Positions 1 to 8,899 are shown, counted from the stretch's first letter. The stretch: DNA of 64,000 nucleotides from Variovorax sp. V213 (GCF_041154455.1 NZ_AP028664.1:3721001-3785000); one strand, 5' to 3'. Numbers and translations are program-made. The notes: generated by a model not told the origin, from the letters alone.

Positions 1-33
1 ATTCAAGCTCTGAGGGCTGGGCGAAGGCGTCCG

Positions 34-1218
34 TCAGCCCCCGTACAGCCAGGGTTGGTCCAGCAGCCGCGCGCCCAGCGCGCGCATCGCAAGGTCGCGG
101 CCCCAACGCATGGGGCCGGTGGCATGAAAGACCTGCCCGTTGCGGCGAGCCCTTGCCTGCACCATGGCGTTGCGCTGCCAGCGTGCCTCGGCATAGCGGG
201 CAAAGGCGGCCGGCACCTCGGCCGCCCCGCCTTCGCCGAGTGCTTCGGCCAAGGCCACCGCGTCCTCGATGGCCATGCCCGCGCCCTGCGCAAGGTAGGG
301 CACCATCGGATGCGCGGCATCGCCTACCAACGCGATGCGCTCGTGCGCCATGTCGGCTGCAGAGGCCACCGGAGGACGGTCGCTGAGGGTCCAGGCGCGC
401 CAGCCGGGCATGGCTTCGAGCAGGGCTTGCAGGCCGCTGCCGCTGCGGCCCGTGGCCTGCTGCAGCGCGGCAAGGCTGCTGGCCTGGTCCCAGTCGCGCG
501 CATCGCCGGCCGGTGCGGCTTCGGCAATGACGACCACGTTGAGCCACGCGCCACCGCGCACCGGGTAGGCCACGGCGTGCAGGCGCGGACCGAGCCACAC
601 GTCGATCCGTTGGCGCCGGAGCGCCTGCGGCAAGTCGGCCTGGGCGACGATCCCGCGCCAGGCCGTGTGGCCCGTGACGCGGGGCGGCTCAGCCGCCGAT
701 GGCGATTCGAGCCGCTGGCGCGCCACGCTCCAGAGTCCGTCGGCACCGACCAGCGCCTCGCCCTCCCAGGCCCGTGCGCCACTGCTCGAGACGCACACGA
801 GATCGTCGCCGACCTCGACCTGCGCGATGTGCGCATCGGTCACCAGGGTGCCTGTGCCGCGCGCGCGCACGGCTTCGAGCAGCAGCGAATGCAGATCGGC
901 GCGGTGCACGCAAAGATAAGGGGCGCCGTAGCGGCGGCGCATGGCGTCGCCCAGTGGCAGGCGGGCCAGTTCGGCGCCGCTGCCGGCGCTCTGGACCACC
1001 AATGCATCGGGGCACACGGCCATGGTCGCAAGGCCATCGGCCAGGCCCAGCTGGTGGAGGCGCCGCGTGACGTTGGGGCCGATCTGGATGCCGGCGCCGA
1101 TCTCACCGAACGCGGCCGCCTGCTCGAAGACATCGACACGGTGGCGGCTCCTGGAGATCGCCAGCGCGCTGGCAAGCCCCCCGATGCCGCCCCCGACGAC
1201 GAGGATGTGTGCGGGCAT
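34..1218 (-). CDS. Class A FAD-dependent aromatic monooxygenase
   Basis: A 394-residue flavoprotein of the PHBH/UbiH superfamily. It probably uses NAD(P)H and O2 to hydroxylate an aromatic or similar substrate in the cytoplasm. An N-terminal Rossmann GGGIGG lies at residues 9-14, with the ribose-binding acid E32 after it. A GADG motif is at 158-161 and the FAD-ribityl GDAAHP motif at about 299-304. Length and motif spacing resemble salicylate or 3-hydroxybenzoate 6-hydroxylases, but the substrate cannot be read from sequence. It ends the minus-strand run that begins with feoA. A gap of only 5 bases after the Cys-rich gene suggests co-transcription, although no functional link to iron uptake is evident. 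Family call is firm; substrate is unknown. Confidence 0.85.
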   Translation of the reverse strand: MPAHILVVGGGIGGLASALAISRSRHRVDVFEQAAAFGEIGAGIQIGPNVTRRLHQLGLADGLATMAVCPDALVVQSAGSGAELARLPLGDAMRRRYGAPYLCVHRADLHSLLLEAVRARGTGTLVTDAHIAQVEVGDDLVCVSSSGARAWEGEALVGADGLWSVARQRLESPSAAEPPRVTGHTAWRGIVAQADLPQALRRQRIDVWLGPRLHAVAYPVRGGAWLNVVVIAEAAPAGDARDWDQASSLAALQQATGRSGSGLQALLEAMPGWRAWTLSDRPPVASAADMAHERIALVGDAAHPMVPYLAQGAGMAIEDAVALAEALGEGGAAEVPAAFARYAEARWQRNAMVQARARRNGQVFHATGPMRWGRDLAMRALGARLLDQPWLYGG

Positions 1219-1223
1219 CGGCC

Positions 1224-1511
1224 TCAGCGGCTGTGCGTGGACAGCGCGCCGCGGCCGGCTTCGTCGGATTCCTTCTTGTCGGCTGCCTTGGGGCCGCAGC
1301 TGCCACAGCTGTCGCAGGAGCCGCAGCCCGAGGTCTTGGCCAGCGAGGCCGCCAGCTGGTCGGCGCGCTCTTGGTCGACCAGCCCGGCACGGTGCGTGCC
1401 CGTCGCGAGCTTGCGTGCCGCGCTGCGCCGCCAGCCCGCAGGCATCCAGCGCCAGACCGCGTAGAACGCGGCGGCCGCGACAATCAATCCGACGATCAGT
1501 TGCTGTGTCAT
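1224..1511 (-). CDS. FeoB-associated Cys-rich small membrane protein (DUF6587-like)
   Basis: A 95-residue protein with one N-terminal membrane helix (about residues 5-22), a basic segment, and a cysteine-rich tail near residues 62-73 with the pattern CGSC-DSCGSCG. It ends in a charged tail. It lies 63 bases downstream of feoB on the same strand. The layout matches the small FeoB-associated Cys-rich membrane proteins found beside feoB in many bacteria, but this one is longer than the roughly 50-residue versions. A role in handling Fe(II) or sensing redox state for FeoB is inference from position and cysteine content. The FeoB here lacks a long Cys-rich C terminus, so this protein could supply that function in trans. 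Confidence 0.75.
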   Translation of the reverse strand: MTQQLIVGLIVAAAAFYAVWRWMPAGWRRSAARKLATGTHRAGLVDQERADQLAASLAKTSGCGSCDSCGSCGPKAADKKESDEAGRGALSTHSR

Positions 1512-1574
1512 TTCCGTTTACTCCGACGCGCGTTCGAGACTAACCTAGAAACATCGTGCAAGACTTGCGGCAGA

Positions 1575-3470
1575 TCATCCGGCGCCCAGGGCCACCGCCA
1601 CGCGGTAGGTAATGAAGCACGCCAGATAGGCCAGCGCGAACAGGTAGCCGGCCATGATCCAGACGTACTTCCATGATCCGGTTTCGCGCTTGACCGCCGC
1701 CAGCGTCGAGATGCACTGCGGGGCGAACACGTACCAGACCAGCAGCGAGAGCGCGGTGGCGAGCGACCAGCTGCCCGCGATCAGCGGCTCGAGCTGGCCC
1801 GCCACGTCGTCGCCGGTGGCCGAGAGCGCATACACCGTGCCGAGCGCGCCCACCGCCACTTCGCGCGCCGCCATGCCCGGCACCAGCGCGATTGAAATCT
1901 GCCAGTTGAAGCCGATGGGCGCAAAGATGTGTTCGAGCCCGCGGCCGATCATGCCGGCCAGGCTGTACTGGATGGCGGGCCCCGTGGCGCCCTCGGGCGG
2001 CGACGGAAAAGTCGACAGGAACCACAGCAGGATGGTGAGCGTGAGGATGATCGTGCCCACGCGCTGGATGAAGATCCAGGCCCGCTCGTAGAGCCCCAGC
2101 GCCAGGTTGCGCACGTTGGGCCAGCGGTACGCGGGCAGCTCCATCATCAGCGGCGAATGCTGCTGGTTGTCGCGGAAGCGCTTCATCACCCAGGCCACCG
2201 CCATCGCCGAGACGATGCCGAAAACGTACAGCGCGAACAGCACCACGCCCTGCAGGTTGAACACGCCGCCCACGGTGCGCGCCGGAATGAAGGCCGCGAT
2301 CAGCAACGCATAGACCGGCAGGCGCGCCGAGCAGGTCATGAGCGGCGCAATCATGATGGTGGTGATGCGGTCGCGCCAGTTGCTGATGGTGCGCGTGGCC
2401 ATCACGCCGGGAATGGCGCAGGCAAAGCTCGACAGCAGCGGGATGAAGGAGCGGCCCGAAAGCCCCACGGTGCCCATCACGCGGTCGAGCAGGAATGCGG
2501 CCCGCGGCAGGTAGCCCGAATCTTCGAGCGCCAGGATGAACAGGAACAGGATCAGGATCTGCGGCAGGAACACGATCACGCCGCCCACGCCGGCAATGAC
2601 GCCATCGACCAGCAGACTCTGCAGCATGCCTTCGGGCATGTGGGCCTTGAGCAGAGTGCCGAGGCCCTCGGTGCCCGCCTTGATGGCGTCCATCGGCACA
2701 TTGGCCCAGCTGAACACCGCCTGGAACATCAGGAACATCGTGGCCGCAAGCACCAGCATGCCCCACACCGGGTGCATCACCACGCGGTCGATGCGGTCGC
2801 TGGTGGCCAGGCTGCCGACCGGCTCGCGCACCGCGATGCCGAGGATGCGGCGCACTTCGCGCTGCGTGGCCAGCACATCGTCGAGCCCCGGCGCCTGCCA
2901 GGGCTGCGGTGCGGCGGCGGCCACGGGCGAATCGAGCGCCTCGAGCAGCCCCTGCGCGCCGCCCGAATGCACGCCGACGGTCTCGACGACCGGCACGCCC
3001 AATTCGCGCGAGAGCACGGCCGTGTCGACGGCAATGCCCTGCTTCTTCGCCATGTCGGTCATGTTGAGCGCCACCACCATCGGCAGCCCGAGGCGCTTGG
3101 CCTCGAGCACGAGCCGCAGGTTGAGCCGCAGATTGGTGGCGTCGGTCACGCACACCAGCAGGTCGGGCAACGGCTCGCTGCTCTTGCCGGTGACCACGTC
3201 GCGCGTCACGGCTTCGTCCGCGCTCAACGCGTTGAGGCTGTAGGCGCCCGGCAGGTCGAGCACGAACACGCGGCGGCCCGATGCGGTGCGCAGCAAGCCT
3301 TCCTTGCGCTCGACCGTCACGCCGGCGTAGTTGGCCACCTTCTGGCGGCTGCCGGTGAGCAGGTTGAAGAGCGCCGTCTTGCCGCAGTTGGGATTGCCCA
3401 GCAGCGCAATGCGCCCCGGCTGTGCGGTGGCCGCGAGGCGCCCCGGCCCCTGGATGACGGCTTCAACCAT
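1575..3470 (-). CDS. feoB: Ferrous iron transporter FeoB
   Basis: A 631-residue inner-membrane Fe(II) permease with an N-terminal GTPase domain. G1 is GNPNCGKT at residues 25-32, G3 is DLPG at 72-75 and G4 is NMTD at 136-139. A linker helical region follows, then a hydrophobic half with two Gate-type repeats (around 280-350 and 450-630). It is shorter than the roughly 770-residue enterobacterial form and has no obvious Cys-rich C-terminal tail. The start overlaps the feoA stop by 8 bases, indicating translational coupling. No Fur box was confidently identified upstream of feoA. Confidence 0.97.
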   Translation of the reverse strand: MVEAVIQGPGRLAATAQPGRIALLGNPNCGKTALFNLLTGSRQKVANYAGVTVERKEGLLRTASGRRVFVLDLPGAYSLNALSADEAVTRDVVTGKSSEPLPDLLVCVTDATNLRLNLRLVLEAKRLGLPMVVALNMTDMAKKQGIAVDTAVLSRELGVPVVETVGVHSGGAQGLLEALDSPVAAAAPQPWQAPGLDDVLATQREVRRILGIAVREPVGSLATSDRIDRVVMHPVWGMLVLAATMFLMFQAVFSWANVPMDAIKAGTEGLGTLLKAHMPEGMLQSLLVDGVIAGVGGVIVFLPQILILFLFILALEDSGYLPRAAFLLDRVMGTVGLSGRSFIPLLSSFACAIPGVMATRTISNWRDRITTIMIAPLMTCSARLPVYALLIAAFIPARTVGGVFNLQGVVLFALYVFGIVSAMAVAWVMKRFRDNQQHSPLMMELPAYRWPNVRNLALGLYERAWIFIQRVGTIILTLTILLWFLSTFPSPPEGATGPAIQYSLAGMIGRGLEHIFAPIGFNWQISIALVPGMAAREVAVGALGTVYALSATGDDVAGQLEPLIAGSWSLATALSLLVWYVFAPQCISTLAAVKRETGSWKYVWIMAGYLFALAYLACFITYRVAVALGAG

Positions 3471-3771
3471 GGCGTGCGCCTTCCGGCACGCCCGGCGCCA
3501 CGTGAATCAGCGCGGCCTCGTGGCGGCGCAATGCAAAAGTGGTGTGGCCCAGCCGCACCGCCAGGGGCTCGCGCCCCGGAAGGCCGCTGGCCACGATGCG
3601 CACGGCTTCGCCGGGCACGAAGCCGATCTCGGTCAGGCGCAGGACGAGGTCGCGGTCGTCCGCGCCGTCCGGGCGGGCCACGTCGAGCACGGTGGCCCAC
3701 TGGTTGTCGGGAAGCTGGTCGAGCCGCAGGCCGGAAGATGCCGGCGCGGCGCCGAATTTGTTGGTTTGCAC
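3463..3771 (-). CDS. feoA: Ferrous iron transport protein FeoA
   Basis: A small SH3-like cytoplasmic accessory of the Feo system of about 102 residues. The core fold begins at LRLDQLPDNQ and continues through LTEIGFVPGEAVRIV and LAVRLGHTTFALRRHEA, typical of FeoA. I chose the GTG at 3771 because the family core begins about 14 residues later. A TTG at 3813 would add 14 residues, and neither has a good Shine-Dalgarno sequence, so the start is uncertain. The 3' end overlaps feoB. Upstream DNA contains half of a GCTAT-type short palindrome near 3822. Confidence 0.9.
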   Translation of the reverse strand: MQTNKFGAAPASSGLRLDQLPDNQWATVLDVARPDGADDRDLVLRLTEIGFVPGEAVRIVASGLPGREPLAVRLGHTTFALRRHEAALIHVAPGVPEGARHG

Positions 3772-3928
3772 GGTAAGAAAGTGCGTCGGGATCCGAACGC
3801 GCCAATTGAGCAAAAGCTAGATGCTATCAATTCTCAATCGCAGAAACCTGACCATATCCCTTTGACCACGCGGGCTCTGCCCTTTTCCCGCGCGAATTCA
3901 GGCCTCCTGGTGCCGCGCTACTCAATGC

Positions 3929-4387
3929 TCAAGCCAGTTCGACGATTCGCGCCGTGACCGCGTTGTCCGTGACGATGAGTTCGGCGACGGCAATCGGCAA
4001 TTTGAAGCGGCGCGGCCCGGCGCTGCCCGGATTGACGTAGAGCAGGCCGCCGCGCTCCTCGACTTTCGGCTTGTGGGAATGGCCGGACACCACCACCTGG
4101 ACGCCCGCAGCCGCAGGGTCTATGTCGATCTGCGACAGGTCGTGTATTACATAGACCAGCACCCCGGCAACCTGCAGGAATTCCGTTTCCGGAATCCCGG
4201 CTGCCCACGGCTCACGGTCATTGTTGCCCCGCACCACCGTCAGCGGCGCGATGGCCTTCAGCACGTTGAGGATGCCCGCATCGCCGATGTCCCCGCCATG
4301 CACGATGAAGTCGCTGCCCTGCAGCATTGCCACGGCCTGCGGGCGCAGCAGGCCGTGCGTGTCGGAAATGAGGCCGACGCGAATCAA
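3929..4387 (-). CDS. YfcE/MJ0936-type metallophosphoesterase
   Basis: A 152-residue calcineurin-like phosphoesterase with the expected dinuclear metal motifs in order: SDTHG near residues 8-12, HGGDI near 30-34, GNND near 54-57, SGHSHKP near 101-107 and NPGS near 119-122. This compact family hydrolyses phosphodiesters or phosphomonoesters in vitro and its cellular substrate is often unknown. Its start overlaps the acnA stop by 4 bases (ATGA), so it is probably translated from the acnA transcript. There is no obvious metabolic connection to aconitase. Confidence 0.9.
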   Translation of the reverse strand: MIRVGLISDTHGLLRPQAVAMLQGSDFIVHGGDIGDAGILNVLKAIAPLTVVRGNNDREPWAAGIPETEFLQVAGVLVYVIHDLSQIDIDPAAAGVQVVVSGHSHKPKVEERGGLLYVNPGSAGPRRFKLPIAVAELIVTDNAVTARIVELA

Positions 4388-7251
4388 GCCGCGAGCAGTT
4401 GCCTGAGCACGAACGGCAGGATGCCGCCGTGCTTGTAGTAGTCAACCTCGATCGGCGTGTCGATGCGCAGGCGCACCGTCACCTCCTGGTGCGAGCCGTC
4501 GGCGCGGTGCACGACCAGCTTGACGTCCATCTGCGGCTTGAGCTGGCCGCCGATCACCACGTCGATTTTTTCGTCGCCCTTGAGGCCCAGTGTCTGCCAC
4601 GAGTCGGCGCCCCGGAACTGCAGCGGCAGCACGCCCATGCCGACCAGGTTGGCGCGGTGGATGCGCTCGAAGCTGCGCGCCACCACGGCCTTGATGCCCA
4701 GCAGCTGCGTGCCCTTGGCGGCCCAGTCGCGCGACGAACCGGTGCCGTATTCCTCGCCGCCGAAGACCACCGTCGGCACGCCCTGTTCCATGTATTTCAT
4801 GGCGGCGTCGTAGATGAACATCTTCTGGTTGCCCGGCTGGAACAGCGTGACGCCGCCCTCTTCCTGCGTGCCGTTGGCGTCCGGCGGAATCATCAGGTTC
4901 TTGATGCGCACGTTGGCAAAGGTGCCGCGCATCATCACGTCGTGGTTGCCGCGCCGCGAGCCATAGCTGTTGAAGTCGGCCTTGGCCACGCCATGCGCCT
5001 TGAGCCAGATGCCCGCTGGCGAGCTTTCCTTGATGGAGCCGGCCGGCGAGATGTGGTCGGTGGTGATCGAGTCGCCGAAGAGCGCCATGACGCGCGCCCC
5101 CTTGAAGCCCGCGTCCGACGCATGCGGCGCCATCTTGAAGTCGGCGAAGAACGGCGGCTCGGCGATGTAGGTCGACTTGGGCCAGTCGTAGACCTGGCCC
5201 GCCGTGCCCTCGATGCTGCTCCAGAACTTGCCGGGGTCGCTCTTGACCTTGTCGTAGTTCTCGCGGAACGACTTGGCATTCATCGCGTAGCGCAGGTTCT
5301 GGTCGATCTCCTTCGGTGTCGGCCAGATGTCGCCCAGGTAGACGTTCTTGCCGTTCTTGCCCTTGCCCACGGGCTCGGTCATGAGGTCGACCATCACGTT
5401 GCCGGCAATGGCAAAAGCCACCACCAGCGGAGGCGAGGCCAGGAAATTGGCCTTCAGGTTCGGGTGGATGCGCGCCTCGAAATTGCGGTTGCCCGAGAGC
5501 ACGGCCGCGCCGACGAGGTCGTTCTTGGTGATGGCGTCGTTGATCTCGGGCGTCAGGTCGCCGGCATTGCCGATGCAGGTGGTGCAGCCGTAGCCTGCGA
5601 GGTAGAAGCCGAGCTTTTCGAGGTACGGCAGCAGGCCCGCCTTCTCGAGGTATTCGGTGACGATGCGGGAACCGGGCGCGAGCGAGGTCTTGACGTGCGG
5701 CTTGACCGTGAGGCCAGCCTCCACCGCTTTCTTGGCCAGCAGGCCGGCCGCGAGCATCACGCTCGGGTTGGAGGTGTTGGTGCACGAGGTGATGGCCGCG
5801 ATCAGCACGTCGCCGTTGCCGATGGTCACCCCGTCCTTGGGCGACGAGGGCGCGGTGGCGCTCACGTGGGCGGCCGCCTTGGTCGACCGGTTGGCCACCA
5901 TCTCGACCACGTCGCGCGGTGCGCCCGGCGGCGGGGGGGCGGTTTCCTCGTCGTCGCCGGGGCCGTTCGTGGTCAGTGGATAGCGCAGCTTCAGCCGCTC
6001 GGGCGGCTGGTTGAAGCCGTTGGCGTCGTTGGGCTTGCTGAAGAGTTCGGAGAACTTAGTCGACAAGTGGCCCAGGTCGATGCGGTCCTGCGGCCGCTTC
6101 GGGCCCGCGAGGCTCGGCGACACGGTGCCGAGGTCGAGCTTGACGATCTTGGTGTAGTCGATGTCGCCCGGAGCGGGCATGCCGAACAGGCCTTGCGCCT
6201 TGTAGTAGGCCTCGAAGAGCTCCACCTCCTCCTTGGTGCGGCCCGTGCCTTCGAAATACGCCACGGTCATTTCATCGACCGGGAAGAAGCCCATGGTGGC
6301 GCCGTATTCTGGCGCCATGTTGCCGATGGTGGCGCGGTCGGGCACGGCGATAGAGGCGGCGCCGGGGCCGAAGAATTCGACGAACTTGCCCACCACTTTT
6401 TCGGCCCGCAGGATCGCGGTGACAAACAGCACCAGGTCAGTGGCCGTGACGCCTTCGCGCAGTTTGCCGGTGAGCTCGAAGCCCACCACGTCGGGCGTCA
6501 GCATGTACACCGGCTGGCCCAGCATGGCGGCCTCGGCTTCGATGCCGCCCACGCCCCAGCCGACCACGCCCACGCCGTTGATCATGGTGGTGTGGCTGTC
6601 GGTGCCCACCAGCGAGTCGGGGTAGTAGGTGGGAACTTCGGCGTTGTCGCTCGCGCTCTTGTAGACGCCGCGCGCAAAGTATTCGAGGTTGACCTGGTGC
6701 ACGATGCCGAAGCCCGGCGGCACGACACGGAAGGTGTCGAAGGCCTGCATGCCCCACTTCATGAACTGGTAGCGCTCGTTGTTGCGCTGGAACTCCAGCT
6801 TCATGTTCAGGTCGAGCGCCTTGGGCGTGCCGTAGTAGTCGACCATCACCGAGTGGTCGACCACCAGGTCGACCGGCACCAGCGGCTCGATGGTCTTGGG
6901 CGACTTGCCGAGCTTGGCGGCCACGCTGCGCATTGCGGCCAGGTCGGCCAACAGCGGTACGCCGGTGAAGTCCTGCAGCACCACGCGGGTCACGACGAAA
7001 GGAATTTCATCCGTGCGCTCTGCGTTGGGCGACCAATGGGCCAGCTCTTCCACGTGCTTGGGCGAGACCTTCTGCCCATCGCAGTTGCGCAGCACCGACT
7101 CGAGCACGACCCGGATGGAAACAGGCAGGCGGTCGATGGTGGGATATTGCTTGGCCAGTTCCTTGAGCGACCAGTATTTGCCGGATTTTCCCGATGCGGT
7201 CTTGAAGGTCTTGAGGGTGGACGCAAAGGCGTGTGCCGGTGCTTTGGCCAT
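4384..7251 (-). CDS. acnA: Aconitate hydratase A
   Basis: A 955-residue [4Fe-4S] enzyme interconverting citrate and isocitrate. Cluster ligands are visible as C490 in SCTNT and C556 and C559 in GCTTCIGN; the spacing equals that of E. coli AcnA shifted by about 55 residues. The shift reflects an extra Asp/Glu- and Pro-rich stretch at about residues 430-475 (near 5830-5960) before the first cysteine. The ATG at 7251 is chosen because it follows AGGAG at good spacing and starts the conserved N terminus; longer forms run into non-coding DNA. A TTGACA on the minus strand at 7303-7308 could be a -35 element, but no clear -10 follows. Members of this family also act as iron-responsive RNA-binding proteins in other bacteria. 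Confidence 0.97.
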   Translation of the reverse strand: MAKAPAHAFASTLKTFKTASGKSGKYWSLKELAKQYPTIDRLPVSIRVVLESVLRNCDGQKVSPKHVEELAHWSPNAERTDEIPFVVTRVVLQDFTGVPLLADLAAMRSVAAKLGKSPKTIEPLVPVDLVVDHSVMVDYYGTPKALDLNMKLEFQRNNERYQFMKWGMQAFDTFRVVPPGFGIVHQVNLEYFARGVYKSASDNAEVPTYYPDSLVGTDSHTTMINGVGVVGWGVGGIEAEAAMLGQPVYMLTPDVVGFELTGKLREGVTATDLVLFVTAILRAEKVVGKFVEFFGPGAASIAVPDRATIGNMAPEYGATMGFFPVDEMTVAYFEGTGRTKEEVELFEAYYKAQGLFGMPAPGDIDYTKIVKLDLGTVSPSLAGPKRPQDRIDLGHLSTKFSELFSKPNDANGFNQPPERLKLRYPLTTNGPGDDEETAPPPPGAPRDVVEMVANRSTKAAAHVSATAPSSPKDGVTIGNGDVLIAAITSCTNTSNPSVMLAAGLLAKKAVEAGLTVKPHVKTSLAPGSRIVTEYLEKAGLLPYLEKLGFYLAGYGCTTCIGNAGDLTPEINDAITKNDLVGAAVLSGNRNFEARIHPNLKANFLASPPLVVAFAIAGNVMVDLMTEPVGKGKNGKNVYLGDIWPTPKEIDQNLRYAMNAKSFRENYDKVKSDPGKFWSSIEGTAGQVYDWPKSTYIAEPPFFADFKMAPHASDAGFKGARVMALFGDSITTDHISPAGSIKESSPAGIWLKAHGVAKADFNSYGSRRGNHDVMMRGTFANVRIKNLMIPPDANGTQEEGGVTLFQPGNQKMFIYDAAMKYMEQGVPTVVFGGEEYGTGSSRDWAAKGTQLLGIKAVVARSFERIHRANLVGMGVLPLQFRGADSWQTLGLKGDEKIDVVIGGQLKPQMDVKLVVHRADGSHQEVTVRLRIDTPIEVDYYKHGGILPFVLRQLLAA

Positions 7252-7330
7252 TGAGGAACTCCTGTTAGTTCGTGGAAGCACCTCAAGGATAGCGGGGATC
7301 AATGTCAATTGTTGTAGTCGGGGACTATGG

Positions 7331-7427
7331 TCGCGCCCAGGCTTCGGGCATTTCGTGTCGCTTCGCCCACCCCTATCGGGAGCAACACCGTGGGCCGGCA
7401 AGGCCGGCTGCACGGTGTTTCCCGAAC
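7331..7427. repeat. Structured intergenic repeat, copy A
   Basis: A roughly 100-base non-coding element very similar to 34669-34773, in the same orientation. Shared blocks include CGCCCAGGCT, TTCGTGT, CGCTTCGCCC, GCAACACC and the central CCGGC/GCCGG. The 3' half forms a strong hairpin: AACACCGTG (7384-7392) pairs with CACGGTGTT (7411-7419) around an inner GCCGGC/GCCGGC stem. It lies between the acnA promoter side and the 3' end of the small membrane-protein gene. It probably belongs to a dispersed REP-like family of this genome. It could also act as a terminator or mRNA stabiliser for the gene ending at 7442. Confidence 0.75.
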
Positions 7428-7441
7428 AAGCGCAAGGTCTT

Positions 7442-7855
7442 TCATGCCAGCGCCATGTCCGCACCGCCGCGGGTGCGGCGCAGGCCGGTCCATTGCAGTT
7501 CGGCCAGCACGACCACGCAGAGGGCCTGCGCCAGCACCCACGCCATGCCCAGCGCGGTGACTGCGAACATGCCGCTCATCAGAAGCGCGACGCACCCCAC
7601 GGCCCAGCCGAAGTTGCCGACCACCACGAGGCCGATCAGCGTGCGAGGCGGCGTGCGGCGGTTGGCCATGAAGACTGCGGCGGCTGCATAGGCCAGCAGG
7701 AACGCGCCCGTTCCCAGAAGCAGCGGTGCCGGCAATCCGGTCAGCCTTGCGAGCGCGCCGGTGAACGCGACCTGCAGCGCACCGGTCGCGGCACAGGAGG
7801 CCGCGTCGGCCCACATCACGTTGGGCAGGAAGCGGGAGGATGCAAAGACGGACAT
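7442..7855 (-). CDS. Small four-helix membrane protein, function unknown
   Basis: A 137-residue, strongly hydrophobic protein with about four predicted membrane helices (around residues 18-34, 41-62, 73-96 and 100-120). It starts at an ATG preceded by AGGAGA. No catalytic motif is visible and I do not recognise a characterised family. It is divergently transcribed from the XRE regulator, with 132 bases between the start codons. That arrangement often means the regulator controls the neighbour, which is inference only. Confidence 0.75.
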   Translation of the reverse strand: MSVFASSRFLPNVMWADAASCAATGALQVAFTGALARLTGLPAPLLLGTGAFLLAYAAAAVFMANRRTPPRTLIGLVVVGNFGWAVGCVALLMSGMFAVTALGMAWVLAQALCVVVLAELQWTGLRRTRGGADMALA

Positions 7856-7987
7856 GAGAATCTCCTTCGGTGGTTACGCCGCAAGCCTGTCCTGCCGCGT
7901 TGGGGCCAATGATTCCGAAGGGTGCGCACACGGTCGATAACCTGGGAGGTCATGGCGCGGCCCCGGCGCCACGCCAGAATCGGGCCC

Positions 7988-8833
7988 ATGAACACTTCCC
8001 GCACCCACTCGTCCAAGGCCAGCCAGCCCGGCGCACGCGACCCGTTCGGCGTGCACCTGCGGCACTGGCGCACCCGCCGCCGGTTGAGCCAGCTCGACCT
8101 GGCGCAGGAAGCCGAGGTCTCGACCCGTCACCTGAGCTACGTGGAAACCGGCCGCGCCGCGCCCAGCCGCGAAATGGTGCTGCGCCTGGCCGAACGGCTC
8201 GACGTGCCGCTGCGCGAGCGCAATGCGCTGCTGGTGGCGGCGGGCTTCGCGCCGATGTACAGGCAGCGCTCGCTCGACGACCCTGCCATGGCGTCGGCAC
8301 GCCGGGCAGTGGACCTGGTGCTGAAGGGCCATGAGCCGTTTCCCGCATTGGCGGTCGACCGGCACTGGAACCTGGTGGCGCACAACGCACTGGTGCCGAT
8401 GCTGATGGCCGGCGCCGCGCCCGAACTGGTGAAGCCGCCCATCAACGTGCTTCGCCTGAGCCTGCACCCCGACGGACTGGCCTCGCGCATTGCCAATCTG
8501 GCGCAGTGGCGCGCCCATCTGCTCGAACGATTGCAGCAGCAGATTGCCGCCACCGGCGACACGGTGCTGCAGGCCTTGCACGATGAACTCGAGGCCTACC
8601 CCACGCCCCAGGTGAGCCATGACACACCCGCCGCGGACACCGACCTCTCGGGTGTCGTGGTGCCCTTTCAACTGGCCACGCCGAACGGTGTGCTGAGCTT
8701 CATCAGCACCACGACCATCTTCGGCACGCCGGTGGACGTCACGCTGCAGGAGCTGGCGGTAGAGTCGTTCTTTCCGGCGGATGCGCAGACGGCCGCGGCG
8801 CTCGCTGCACTCGCCGCACCGCCGGCCGGCTGA
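7988..8833 (+). CDS. XRE-family regulator with MmyB-like ligand domain
   Basis: About 281 residues. An N-terminal helix-turn-helix (LSQLDLAQEAEVSTRHLSYVE, about residues 27-47) is followed by a C-terminal domain of the MmyB-like type (FPALAVDRHWNLVAHNALV near residue 118), thought to bind a small ligand. Two other starts are possible: GTG at 7922 and ATG at 7952. The latter has GGGAGG, but spaced too close. I chose 7988 because the DNA-binding domain begins shortly after it. The regulated gene is probably the divergent membrane-protein gene. The ligand is unknown. Confidence 0.85.
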   Translation: MNTSRTHSSKASQPGARDPFGVHLRHWRTRRRLSQLDLAQEAEVSTRHLSYVETGRAAPSREMVLRLAERLDVPLRERNALLVAAGFAPMYRQRSLDDPAMASARRAVDLVLKGHEPFPALAVDRHWNLVAHNALVPMLMAGAAPELVKPPINVLRLSLHPDGLASRIANLAQWRAHLLERLQQQIAATGDTVLQALHDELEAYPTPQVSHDTPAADTDLSGVVVPFQLATPNGVLSFISTTTIFGTPVDVTLQELAVESFFPADAQTAAALAALAAPPAG

Positions 8834-8844
8834 GCGCCGCACAT

Positions 8845-8869
8845 GAAAAAGCCCCGCCGAAGCGGGGCT
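8845..8869. terminator. Bidirectional terminator between acnB and the XRE gene
   Basis: A perfect 8-bp stem AGCCCCGC/GCGGGGCT with a tetraloop (TTCG on the minus strand), followed by five Ts in the minus direction and CTTCTT in the plus direction. It sits between two convergent gene ends, downstream of acnB (minus) and of the XRE gene (plus), and probably terminates both. Confidence 0.9.
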
Positions 8870-8899
8870 CTTCTTCTGATTGCGAAAGCTGCGCGCGGA

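Noticed and set aside
4399..7254. 951-codon plus-strand ORF opposite acnA
   Set aside because: Shadow of acnA caused by high GC at third positions; the protein is His/Asp/Val-rich without motifs, while acnA is unmistakable.
7331..7427. Insertion sequence remnant
   Set aside because: No transposase fragment, no terminal inverted repeats at the ends and no target-site duplication was visible.
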